The notes under the pieces: generated by a model | The model's database searches: none | What the model was told of the DNA's origin: nothing | Seen by the model: only the letters and a program-made list of their open reading frames with translations | Shown: in pieces, positions 1 to 10,560 of the stretch | How positions within the stretch are numbered: position 1 is the stretch's first letter | Layout of the letters: each line of letters starts with the position of its first letter | Assembly: GCA_033675265.1 (NCBI GenBank) | Contig: JAUJYZ010001366.1 | Coordinates: 152,105 to 216,104 of the forward strand | DNA length: 64,000 nucleotides | Direction: 5' to 3' | From: Actinostola sp. cb2023 | Taxonomy: Eukaryota > Cnidaria > Anthozoa > Actiniaria > Actinostolidae | Position numbers and translations under genes: made by a program

Positions 1-59
1 TCCCTTTTCTCACTCCTTCTACAGGTCCAAGTTTGAAAGGCTTGAGTTGCACGGTATCA

Positions 60-2090
60 TCTCCTTCTAGACTTAGTAGTTCTCAGCTGGACTGCAATCT
101 GTTCCCTGGGTTGGGATGTTTCTGATTTCCAGCAACGCAATGTATGGATCAGTGTTGGACTTGACGCATTTGCTGAGCATGGTCTTTGCAGCTTTAGCTC
201 CAGCTTCAGCCTTTCCATTAGCGTTGGGATGGTGAGGAGAGGAAGTACATTTACAGTGTTCGAAGTCCCAATTCAAAGAGAAGTTGCAGAATTCCTGTGA
301 AGCAAACTGTGGTCGGTTGTAGCTGATTGTTGCTTGAGTATCTTTATAGCTGCACTCATGTCTGGATTGGAGATGGTCAACCTCCCAGAATCCATTAGAG
401 TAGTCGATGGTGACAAGATAATCTTTATTATTATTATTATTATTATTATTATCGAGCATGAACAACATCAACTCCCACCTTTTCTCATGGGTATTTAGCA
501 TCAATCCGCATGAGTGGTTCCTTTTGCTGTGCTTTGTTGAAGCATTGGCAAGCCTCACAAGAGTCGGTTAGCTGCTTGATATCGGAGTACATACCAGGCC
601 AAAATACACATTCACGAGCTCTTCTCAGCACACTTTCTCCACTTACATGTAGGTGCGAACTGTGCAGCTACTGCTTCAAGGGTTTCCTCAGACTACCTGG
701 GACTACGACTCGTTCACCTCTGAACAAGAGTCCATCATGCATAATGAGCTCATCTCTCTAATAGAAGTAAGGAGTAGGTAGGCTTTCCTTGGTTTCGGGC
801 CATCCGTGTGCAGGATAACAGACTTGAGAAGTGTGAGAGTTTCATCATTCTTAGTAGCTTGTTGTAGCTCTTTCAATCTTTGTTCACTAATCCTAAGGTG
901 GCTGACTACGTTGACTTGAGCGAAGTGGTCTTTGTGGTTCGGGTCGAGTGGTAGGTACATGTACAGTACAGCCCAAAAGTTTTTCCCGCTATTGCGGTAG
1001 CCGTTATTGCGGTTGTAAATGCGTTTCAACCGCAATAAATATCGCGGTTTGCAACTTCATCCGCAATTGCGGTTGGAGAAGCCGCAATTGCGTTTAGACC
1101 AAATTGCGTTTAGACAAAACGCAATGAGGCCAAACGCAATGCGGTTTAAGCAACCGCAATTGCGGTTTGAACCGTCTGATATTTAATTTAGTCAAACGCA
1201 ATTGCGGTTAAAGATCTCACAGAATGAACTGAATGGCCAAGAAATTCCACCTTTGTAGTCTTGAACACACTTTTGTCCCGTACTTCCCATACGGGGTGAT
1301 GAAGGTGGTCAAGTAACTACTTTTCTGGTCGAGGACGCACGGGAGAGGTCAACTTTGCTGAAGAGTTTGGCATTTGCCAGCTCCGGGCAGTCAATCAATC
1401 GATCTTTACTTGAAGAGCAGGTTAGGAAAAAATACAGTCACGAGGCTGATGTGGACCTGCTGTAACATAAATCCATGGTGAGTAGTGGGTATCTCTCACG
1501 TTGTAGTACTTCATTTAGAGGTCTGGAATCAATGCAGATCCTCAGCTTCCCATTCTTCTCTGTTTGGATAGACATCTGAGAGCACCAATCTGTCGGTTCT
1601 GTAACAGGTGTAATAACCTGTAGGTCAATTAGTTTGGACATTTCCTCTTTGAGCTTTGGTTTGACAGAAATAGGAACTTTTCGAGTGGGCATTGAACATG
1701 CTTGGTGTTCTCATCAACAACAATGCTTACCTCACCTGGGAGACTATTGTTGTCAAAGATAGAGCGGTATTGTGTTAGCATATGTTGTTAGTCTCTGAGA
1801 CTATTGAATGAAGTTGCTTGAAGTTGTCATAGTTTACGGTGATTAGTTGCTCTGTTTGACTGCCTTGCGGCTCAGGAGTGGAGTAAGATCTTTGTTTACT
1901 ACTTCAAATTCCACACTGTTCTTTTTCTCAGTCGTGACATTCTTCAGGATGAGTCTGCTTTTGCCAAGTGACTTGACTTGAGTCTTGTTGCACATGTAGA
2001 GTTGGGTTTCGGGTTCCTTGAGTTCTTTATTCACGTATTCGGCTGGGATCACGTTGACAATCGATCTGAAATTTGACACGTTTTCCATCC
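60..2090 (-). mobile_element. Ty3/gypsy retrotransposon remnant (broken pol)
   Basis: Several short minus-strand reading pieces in different frames follow the order of a gypsy pol gene. Protease-side sequence lies at about 1843-2088. Reverse transcriptase start lies at about 1438-1692, with the motif block WCSQMSIQTEKNGKLRICID. The RNase H/integrase spacer lies at about 703-1035. Integrase core lies at about 73-558, with SSPHHPNANGKAEAGAKAAK. Frames change and stops occur between the pieces, and the catalytic YXDD region is missing, so this is a dead copy. The 3' end lies beyond the left window edge. A (TTA)n microsatellite at about 430-452 interrupts the integrase and reads as a run of Asn. 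I saw no LTRs in the window. Family assignment is by motif order. Confidence 0.8.
990..1215. repeat. Cluster of palindromic CCGCAATTGCGG motifs
   Basis: Within the gypsy remnant, a stretch of about 220 bases is built from variants of a palindromic word (AACCGCAATTGCGGTT and shortened forms such as AAACGCAATG) in both orientations. It is unlike the flanking retrotransposon sequence and replaces pol sequence between the integrase-side and RT-side pieces. It is not an exact tandem array because spacing is irregular. I do not recognise the family. Confidence 0.6.
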
Positions 2091-2644
2091 TTCACTGACA
2101 TTTCAGCATATATTAGGCCTGATGAGACTGACGGTTGATTGACTGACCAGTCGAAACAGAGGAAATGATTCCTGCATCTGAGTACGAGTCAGAGTATTCC
2201 CCTTTTAGAGGAGTTGACTCCATAGACTTTCCTTTTTACATCAGGAGGACAACATTAAACATTCAAAGGTTTTGCTGGGCTCTCCAAGAATGTGTTTGTC
2301 CAGTTTGCTTATGATGTCATTGGCTGTGTGTGTGTTGCCTGCATCACTTCCATTATACTTCTGGAGAGCTTCAATTCCCATGGTTGATATTAACAATAAC
2401 TTTGTGAATGCTGGCGGGTGGGCATCAATTGCAGGTTAGAAACAACACAATAATGCTTCCAGTTCGAAATGCTCTCTTTGCCGAACTTTACTGATTCCGG
2501 CGGTTTAACTCATACCAGTCCTATTAATAACACCTCTTTGAAATGTGGGACGAATTGTGGTGTTCAGTGCGCATGATCGCAGTGTCACAGACATCTCTTA
2601 CCTACAAATTTGTGATTTTCTTTAACCTTTTCCATCGGAAATTA
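2091..2644. other. No gene seen; gypsy-flanking sequence
   Basis: No convincing coding segment or repeat structure was seen here. It may be more decayed gag/LTR sequence of the adjoining retrotransposon, but I cannot show this. Confidence 0.4.
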
Positions 2645-2648
2645 TTAA

Positions 2649-3210
2649 AGGGGGACTAGTACGTAAATCGTTCAAAATTTGATTTAGCTGAACCTTCACT
2701 TAAATAATCTTAAAGACCCATACAATCACTGGTTAATTTTTTTCTCAAAAATTCCAATGGGAAGTAATACATTTTTATGAATCTTTAGAGGTGCCAGTGA
2801 CGTCACTGACTCAACCCAAACTCAGCTCCATACATTTCTTTGTATTTTATGATCAAAATATCTGAACGGTTTGTTCAGATAACAGCTCTGCACTGAAGAA
2901 AACTAGTCAAACAATCAATCCTAAGCACATACAAGGTAAGAAAACTCCTTCACACAAACGTTTAGCTTCATAGAAATAAAATAGTTCAAGACATCAAACA
3001 TGAAGAAATGTATGGAACGAAGCCGTGATGATTGTTTGGGTTGAGTCAGTGACATCACTGGCACCTCTAAAGATTCATAAAAATGTATTACTTTCCATTG
3101 GAATTTTTGAGAAAAATATTAACCAGTTCAATTGTATGGGTCTTTGAGAATATTTCAGTGAAGTTTCAGCTAAATCAAACTTTGAACGATTTACGTACTA
3201 TAGTCCCCCT
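2649..3210. mobile_element. Foldback element with TTAA target duplication (copy 1)
   Basis: The two halves are inverted copies of each other. The left end reads AGGGGGACTAGTACGTAAAT and the right end is its near complement. TTAA lies on both sides (2645-2648 and 3211-3214). The arms match for roughly 250 bases, leaving a short centre. A diverged copy lies at 23665-24221. TTAA duplications are used by piggyBac and Kolobok transposases. No transposase is encoded, so it is non-autonomous. Confidence 0.8.
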
Positions 3211-3396
3211 TTAAATATCAGTTTAAATGAATGTTGGGTTTTAGAAGTCGTTTAGAAAACTCGATGCCATGTTGTATCGGGTATATAGATACGAGGCGAA
3301 TCCACCGATACAACAGTCGGCCTCTCGTTTTCTAAACTTCACATATTGAACAATTGTCTGGATGTATTGACAGCTATAAACGTAGCTATAGCTATT

Positions 3397-3556
3397 TAGT
3401 ATAATTTAGACTTGAATATAGAGTTTTGCGGGCTGTGATTGGTCTAGCGACCAGTGATTAAGAGGCGATAATCACTGGTCGAGACCGGAAGTAAATTCAC
3501 CAACGCAGAAGTACGGTTTTTCGTCTTTTCTCTGGTATTCAAGTCTAAAATTATAC
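3397..3556. repeat. Small foldback repeat
   Basis: The ends TAGTATAATTTAGACTTGAA and its complement face each other, with an inner hairpin (GACCAGTGATTA / TAATCACTGGTC) at about 3450-3482. The same end sequence recurs at about 17925-17951, so it is dispersed. There is no coding capacity. Confidence 0.6.
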
Positions 3557-3860
3557 TAAAACAATTATCTACCTCAGGCTCAGTGATTATGGTGAATATT
3601 CACCGATAATCACTTCACCTTCAGTGAATAATTCTAAAATATCCCTATAGTTGCAGGCTCAAAGAACTAATGGCTAGGGATCATGTACGTACATGTAGCA
3701 AATCTATATGCTTATATGTCGTTATATGATTGTAAGCTGCTCAGCTGCCGTGGATGCCTTCATATGCAGCCTGAAAAAGTTATCCATCAGTTGTAAAGCG
3801 CATTGAGACAATGTGAAATTCGTTATATATAACAACTTATTAAAAATTTTATTATTATTA

Positions 3861-4290
3861 GTCGGGCTTCCTGTGGAAGCTCCGACTCTAAAAATGAGCT
3901 CCGTTCTTCGTTGACCCCAAATGACTAATTGGGTTCTACAGCGCATGCACCTAGACATGAAGTCTGGCCAAGAAAGATTACAAAGCACAAACCAATCAGG
4001 GAAAGCACCGGAGGTCAAGGGGCCAAAATATAAGTCTTTTCTCGTCTAAATCTAAATTTAGATTGAAACAGGACGCTCTAGTAGCGTGAAGACTGATATA
4101 CTGTAAAGTTCGCAGTACTGAAATTGCAAGGAAAGCATGTTCTATCGAGCTCGAGTCATGCAACGACGAGCAACCAAAAACTGTTTCAATCGCACTGAAA
4201 ATCGCACTATAAGATATCTATATTTAGTTCAAATAGGTTACATTTCATTTAGAAGCCCGACTTCACGCTAGAAGAGCGTCTAGTTATTAT
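3861..4290. repeat. Repeat bounded by inverted GTCGGGCTTC
   Basis: GTCGGGCTTC at 3861-3870 is matched by its exact complement at 4252-4261, with ATTATTATTA flanking both sides. This may be a short non-autonomous element, but the inverted match is only 10 bases, so confidence is low. Nothing coding was seen inside. Confidence 0.4.
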
Positions 4291-4717
4291 TATTAACAGG
4301 TGTCTGTACATGTAACCTACATTGTATATGTACATGTAACTTGCAATTCACACATACAATGCATTAGTCACATCCATGACCATTAATCGTACTGCATGGC
4401 ACATTGTAAACCATTTTGCTCATGATCAGAGTAGCGTTTACAAAAACAACCTCTCCTCAATTAAAAATGCCATATAATAAACAACTTTTAAAATAACCTC
4501 GCTTGCTCTGAGACCGAGAGGAATTGTGGGTGGTTTATTGTGCGCTTGTTAATAGAACTAGAAGATGGAGGGCACTTTCAAGCGTGATATTATAATAATT
4601 CGTAAGATAGTCAGCATCAAAACCCAACACTTTTCCACTTTTAGTGAGCACTTTGATGTAAAGTACATTTTTATTACTGAGAGAAATGTGGCTTGCAGAT
4701 ATAAAAGCGCACAATTT

Positions 4718-5000
4718 GCAAGCACAGGTCTGTTCACTCAATGCCGATGATGCCATATTCCGCTATACATTAGTCAACTCGGATTATGCAAGCACAGGTC
4801 TGTTCACTCAATGCCGATGATGCCATATTCCGCTATACATTAGTCAACTCGGATTATGCAAGCACAGGTCTGTTCACTCAATGCCGATGATGCCATATTC
4901 CGCTATACATTAGTCAACACGGATTATGCAAGCACAGGTCTGTTCACTCAATGTCGATGATGCCATATTCCGCTATACATTAGTCAACACGGATTATGCA
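4718..5000. repeat. 70-bp tandem repeat, four copies
   Basis: Four successive units begin at about 4718, 4788, 4858 and 4928, and contain the shared word CACAGGTCTGTTCACTCAAT. Period is 70 bases. Units differ by only one or two bases (for example CTCGG versus CACGG), so the amplification is recent. No gene overlaps it convincingly. Confidence 0.9.
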
Positions 5001-5518
5001 AAGTTTAAGCTCAGCTCACAATTCCGTTTGGTCCTACATTGTTGATCACCCATTTCAGATCGTCCGTGATCAAATTTTATTGGAATACATGTAGGTGTAT
5101 ATAGAGGTTACAGTATTTCCTCGATTAGGGGCAGTGCCAACCCATATGACCACGTAAGCCTGGGTATGAAGAAGCGAGAAATAATAAAAGTATTATCGAT
5201 GTTTTCAATCCGTTTTCTTAATCAGGTTTGTTCAAGCGTCTAATTGATCACTAGTAGTAATTCAAAACATGTTTTTCATTTTCAACAATTCCTAGTGGGG
5301 ATTATATCATCTTAGAACTGACTTTCAAGCCGTGGAAAAAAGCGTCGAACAGCCGAAGAGTGGCAGAGAAATCGTGGCAGACCGCCATGACGTCCTCGAG
5401 TGAAGCCGGAACCGAATTTTAAACCGGCAATTCTGGTCGATTGCGAACGAATCTTGATCATCGCAATCGTAGGTGCAGTACTGTTCATGACTTTTGAAGA
5501 AAAAAACTCACGTAGAAC
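5001..5518. other. No gene seen
   Basis: This intergenic or intronic AT-rich stretch contains a TATTTCCTCGATTAGGGGCA segment at about 5112-5131, which belongs to a dispersed repeat also seen near 12.9 and 14.8 kb. No exon of the neighbouring Ig gene was recognised here. Confidence 0.4.
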
Positions 5519-6136
5519 GACTTGTCAACCCGGTGAGCTTCCAACTCTATTTCTGTGTTGGTCTTCCTGTGTCTTATTTGATCGGCCGTTGGAAAATAAT
5601 ATGGCCGTGAATTCACTTCTAGAATTGAATTGTACTTTTGATATTTTGAAGTTCTAAACTGCTTTCTAAATAAAGATTGGTATCTACTCGAGTCCTGTAG
5701 GTCATTTACTTAGCGATTAGAACGGTTTTAGGGGGTTTTGGGACAAAGTGTAACTCGATCCCGGGCAAGGTTACCCTGGCCCCAGAGGATTTTTTTGATG
5801 CGTATGCATGAGGCTTGGTCTACTTTTACAAACACGGTTTTCGGGAGCTACTAGCCAATCAGAGCGTGTTATATACATTTGTATATGCTATTTATACGGT
5901 TACGGCAAATTAGCATAATGACGATTTCAACCTTTACTTTATGCAAAGCTCAAATCACAAAATTGTGAAACATATATCCCACTATTCACTTCATGATATA
6001 CGTACATGTAATCGATTTTCAAAAGACAAAATTTCGCTTCATATGCACTTATTATAAATATCCTTGTAAATATGTGTGTGAATAATAAAAAGTCTAAAGT
6101 ATAACAAAATACACATATATCGGCAACATTTCTTAC

Positions 6137-6739
6137 AGTTAACAGTGACATTGATGGTGGCACTCCTTGCAGGACATTCATCACCATTGTTGACTGTACA
6201 GCGATAGACACCTTCATCACTTCGTTTAATGTTAGTAATAGAATACACCATTCCTTGTACGTCTGGTTTACCACTTCTTGTCCATGTTACATTGAGAGGT
6301 GTTGTACCAGACACGTTACAAGTCAGGTTAAGATTGGATCCTTCCGCAACAACTGGATTGGTCGTGGTTTGTGTGATGCTTGGAGCAACTGCAATAAAAT
6401 TAAAATTAAACAGATTATACAAGGGATAAAACAGGTGATTTGCAACCTTTTCATGGTGAACAAACTTACCTTTAGCTGTGACGTCCAATGTTCCATTCTG
6501 TACAGAGTCACCAAGAAGATTACTTGGGACACAAGTAAACCTGTTCACTTCAGGTGAACCACGAGTAGCCTTAGTGAGGTAAACATTACTCGAGCTGTTT
6601 TGCACAAGAACATTGTTGTAGTAAAACTTGTAGCTGTTGGCCGGGGGGTTTGCAGGTCCTGATGTACATGTTATATTTACTGTGTCATTTTGACACACTG
6701 TTGCACGATCAATGGTGAGAACTGCATTTCTTGGTTTGT
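6137..6739 (-). CDS. Ig gene exons 5-6: duplicated Ig-domain cassette
   Basis: Exon 5 is 6470-6739 and exon 6 is 6137-6388, split by an 81-nt intron. Relative to the upstream cassette there are a few replacements (for example NHIGDS versus NLLGDS, and GAECP versus GDECP). All cysteines and splice sites are kept, so both copies appear functional. Confidence 0.8.
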
Positions 6740-7695
6740 CTGAGTTATAAAAAAAGATAAAAAATAAAAACAAAGCACTTTTTTAACTTGTCATTCTTAG
6801 TTATTTAGCACTGAGCACTGCTAATTGGGGACACGACTCCCACACTCACTTCTTACTACATTCTATATTCTATACACCCAACACTCATCTCACTAGTGGG
6901 GACACGACTCTCACACTCACTTCTTACTACATTCTATATTCCATACACCAAACACTCATCTCACTAGTGGGGGCACGACTCTCACACCGGGCTCACTTGT
7001 TACTAGTGTTGTAGTATTGAGGGCCACTAGTTTATCAGCTTTAGCTGTAATGTGTTTAGTACCCTCTTGAAATAAGTTATTATTATTACTATTATTATTA
7101 TTACATTCTGTAAGACTCATCTCACTAGTGGGGACACGACTCTCACACTCTCTCCTTACTACATTCTATATTCTATACACCCAACACTCATCTCACTAGT
7201 GGGGACACGACTCCCACACTCACTTCTTACTACATTCTATATTCTATACACCCAACACTCATCTCACTAGTGGGGACACGACTCTCACACTCACTTCTTA
7301 CTACATTCTATATTCTATACACCCAACACTCATCTCACTAGTGGGGACACGACTCTTACACTCACTTCTTACTACATTCTATATTCTATACACCCAACAC
7401 TCATCTCACTAGTGGGGACACGACTCTCACACTCACTTCTTACTACATTCTATATTCTATATTCTATACACGCAACACTCATCTCACTAGTGGGGACATG
7501 ACTCTCACACTCACTTCTTACTACTGACATTCTATATTCTATACACCCAACACTCATAATAATAATAATCATCATCATCTCACTAGTGGGGACACGACTC
7601 TCACATCGGGTTCACTTGTTACTAGTGTTGTAGTATTGATGGCCACTAGTTTATCAGCTTTAGCTGTAATGCGTTTACCCTCTTGAAATAAGTTG

Positions 7696-7735
<40 letters not shown>

Positions 7736-10517
7736 GTTCTGTATTCTATACACCCAACACTCATCTCACTAGTGGGACACGACTCTCACACCGGGCTCAC
7801 TTGTTACTAGTGTTGTAGTAGTGAGGGCCACTAGTTTATCAGCTTTAGCTGTAATGTGTTTACCCTCTTGAAATAAGTTGTTATTATTATTATTATTATT
7901 ACATTCTGTAAGACTCATCTCACTAGTGGGGACACGACTCTCACACTCTCTCCTTACTACATCCCATATTCTATACACCCAACACTCATCTCACTAGTGG
8001 GGACACGACTCTCACACTCACTTCTTACTATATTCTATATTCTATACACTCATCTCACTAGTGGGGGCACGACTCTCACACCGGGCTCACTTGTTACTAG
8101 TGTTGTAGTATTGAGGGCCACTAGTTTATCAGCTTTAGCTGTAATGTGTTTACCCTCTTGAAATAAGTTATTATTATTACTATTATTATTATTACATTCT
8201 GTAAGACTCATCTCACTAGTGGGGACACGACTCTCACACTCTCTCCTTACTACATCCCATATTCTATACACCCAACACTCATCTCACTAGTGGGGACACG
8301 ACTCTCACACTCACTTCTTACTACTGACATTCTATATTCTATACACCCAAAGTTCACTCATCTCACTAGTGGGGACACGACTCTCACACTCACTTCTTAC
8401 TACATTCTATATTATATACACCCAACACTCATCTCACTCAGTGGGGACACGACTCACAGACTCACTTCTTACTACATTCTATATTCTGAACACACAACAC
8501 TCATCTCACTATTTTGTTTTTATTAAGGCAGGAAAACCAGAGAATTGAATGACTTGTCAACCCGGTGAGCTTCCAACTCTATTTCTGTGTTGGGCTTCCT
8601 GTGTCATATTTGATTGGCCATTGGAAAATGATATGGCCGTGAATTCATTTCTAGAATTGAATTTTGTCCTTTTGATATTTTGAAGTTCTAAACTTGCTTT
8701 CTAAATAAAGATTAGTATCTACTTGAATCCTGTAGGTCATTTATTTAGCGATTAGAACGGTTGTTAGGGGGTTTTGGGACAAAGTGTAACTCGCTCCCGG
8801 GCAAGGTAGGCTTCGCCGTTTGTTATTGTTTTGATTTTAATGCGCATGCGTGAGGCTTGATCCACTTTTACAAAGAAATAAATTAACACGGTTTTTGGGA
8901 GCTTCTAGCCAATCAGAGCGCGTTATATATATGTTATTTATATGGTTATGGCAAATTAGCATAATGACGATTTCAACCTTTACTTTATGCAAAGCTCAAA
9001 CCACAAAATTGTGAAACATCCCACTATTCACTTCATACGTAATCGATTTTCAAAAGACAAAATTTCGCTTCATATGCACTTAATATATTAAATATCCTTG
9101 TAAATATGTGTGTGAATAATAACAAGTCTAAAGTATAACAAAATACACATATATCGGCAACATTTTCTTACAGTTGACAGTGACATTGATGGTGGCACTC
9201 CTTGCAGGACATTCAGCACCATTGTTGACTGTACAGCGGTAGACACCTTCATCACTTCGTTTAGTGTTAGTAATAGAATACACCATTCCTTGTACGTCTG
9301 GTTTACCACTTCTTGTCCATGTTACATTGAGAGGTGTTGTACCAGACACGTTACAAGTCAGGTTAAGATTGAATCCTTCCGCAACAACTGGATTGCTCGT
9401 GGTCTGTGTGATGCTTGGAGTAACTGGAATAAAATTAAAATTAAACAGATCATACAAGGGATAAAACAGGTGTGTTGCAACCTTTTAGTGAACAAACTTA
9501 CCTTTAGCTGTGACGTCCAATGTTCCATTCTGTACAGAGTCACCAATATGATTACTTGGGACACAAGTAAACCTGTTCACTTCAGGTGAACCACGAGTAG
9601 CCTTAGTGAGGTAAACATTACTCGAGCTGTTTTGCACAAGAACATTGTTGTAGTAAAACTTGTAGCTGTTGGCCGGGGGGTTTGCAGGTCCTGATGTACA
9701 TGTTATATTTACTGTGTCATTTTGACACACTGTTGCACGATCAATGGTGAGAACTGCATTTCTTGGTTTGTCTGAGTTATAAAAAAAGATAAAAAATAAA
9801 AACAAAGCACTTTTTTAACTTGTCATTCTTAGTTATTTAGCACTGAGCACTGCTAATTGGGGACACGACTCCCACACTCACTTCTTACTACATTCTATAT
9901 TCTATACACCCAACACTCATCTCACTAGTGGGGACACGACTCTCACACTCACTTCTTACTACATTCTATATTCCATACACCAAACACTCATCTCACTAGT
10001 GGGGGCACGACTCTCACACCGGGCTCACTTGTTACTAGTGTGTTGTAGTATTGAGGGCCACTAGTTTATCAGCTTTAGCTGTAATGTGTTTAGTACCCTC
10101 TTGAAATAAGTTATTATTATTACTATTATTATTATTACATTCTGTAAGACTCATCTCACTAGTGGGGGACACGACTCTCACACTCTCTCCTTACTACATC
10201 CCATATTCTATACACCCAACACTCATCTCACTAGTGGGGACACGACTCTCACACTCACTTCTTACTACATTCTATATTCTATATTCTATACACGCAACAC
10301 TCATCTCACTAGTGGGGACATGACTCTCACACTCACTTCTTACTACTGACATTCTATATTCTATACACCCAACACTCATAATAATAATAATCATCATCAT
10401 CTCACTAGTGGGGACACGACTCTCACATCGGGTTCACTTGTTACTAGTGTTGTAGTATTGATGGCCACTAGTTTATCAGCTTTAGCTGTAATGCGTTTAC
10501 CCTCTTGAAATAAGTTG

Positions 10518-10560
<43 letters not shown>

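Larger units (their letters stand above)
5519..8550. repeat. Segmental duplication, unit 1 (Ig cassette plus minisatellite)
   Basis: The unit starts at GACTTGTCAACCCGGTGAGC. It holds, in plus order, a conserved non-coding lead, the two Ig exons on the minus strand, and a 71-bp minisatellite. The same start recurs at 8551 and 10874, giving three units in direct orientation. Unit 1 and unit 2 are nearly identical through the exons and introns. They differ by small indels and by the size of the minisatellite, which makes unit 2 about 0.7 kb shorter. Confidence 0.9.

Noticed and set aside
6229..6557. Plus-strand frames over the Ig exons
   Set aside because: Shadows of the minus-strand Ig exons, which have splice sites and conserved cysteines.
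7769..8526. Short frames in the 71-bp minisatellite
   Set aside because: They repeat with the array units and contain poly-Asn from TTA runs; by-products of the repeat.
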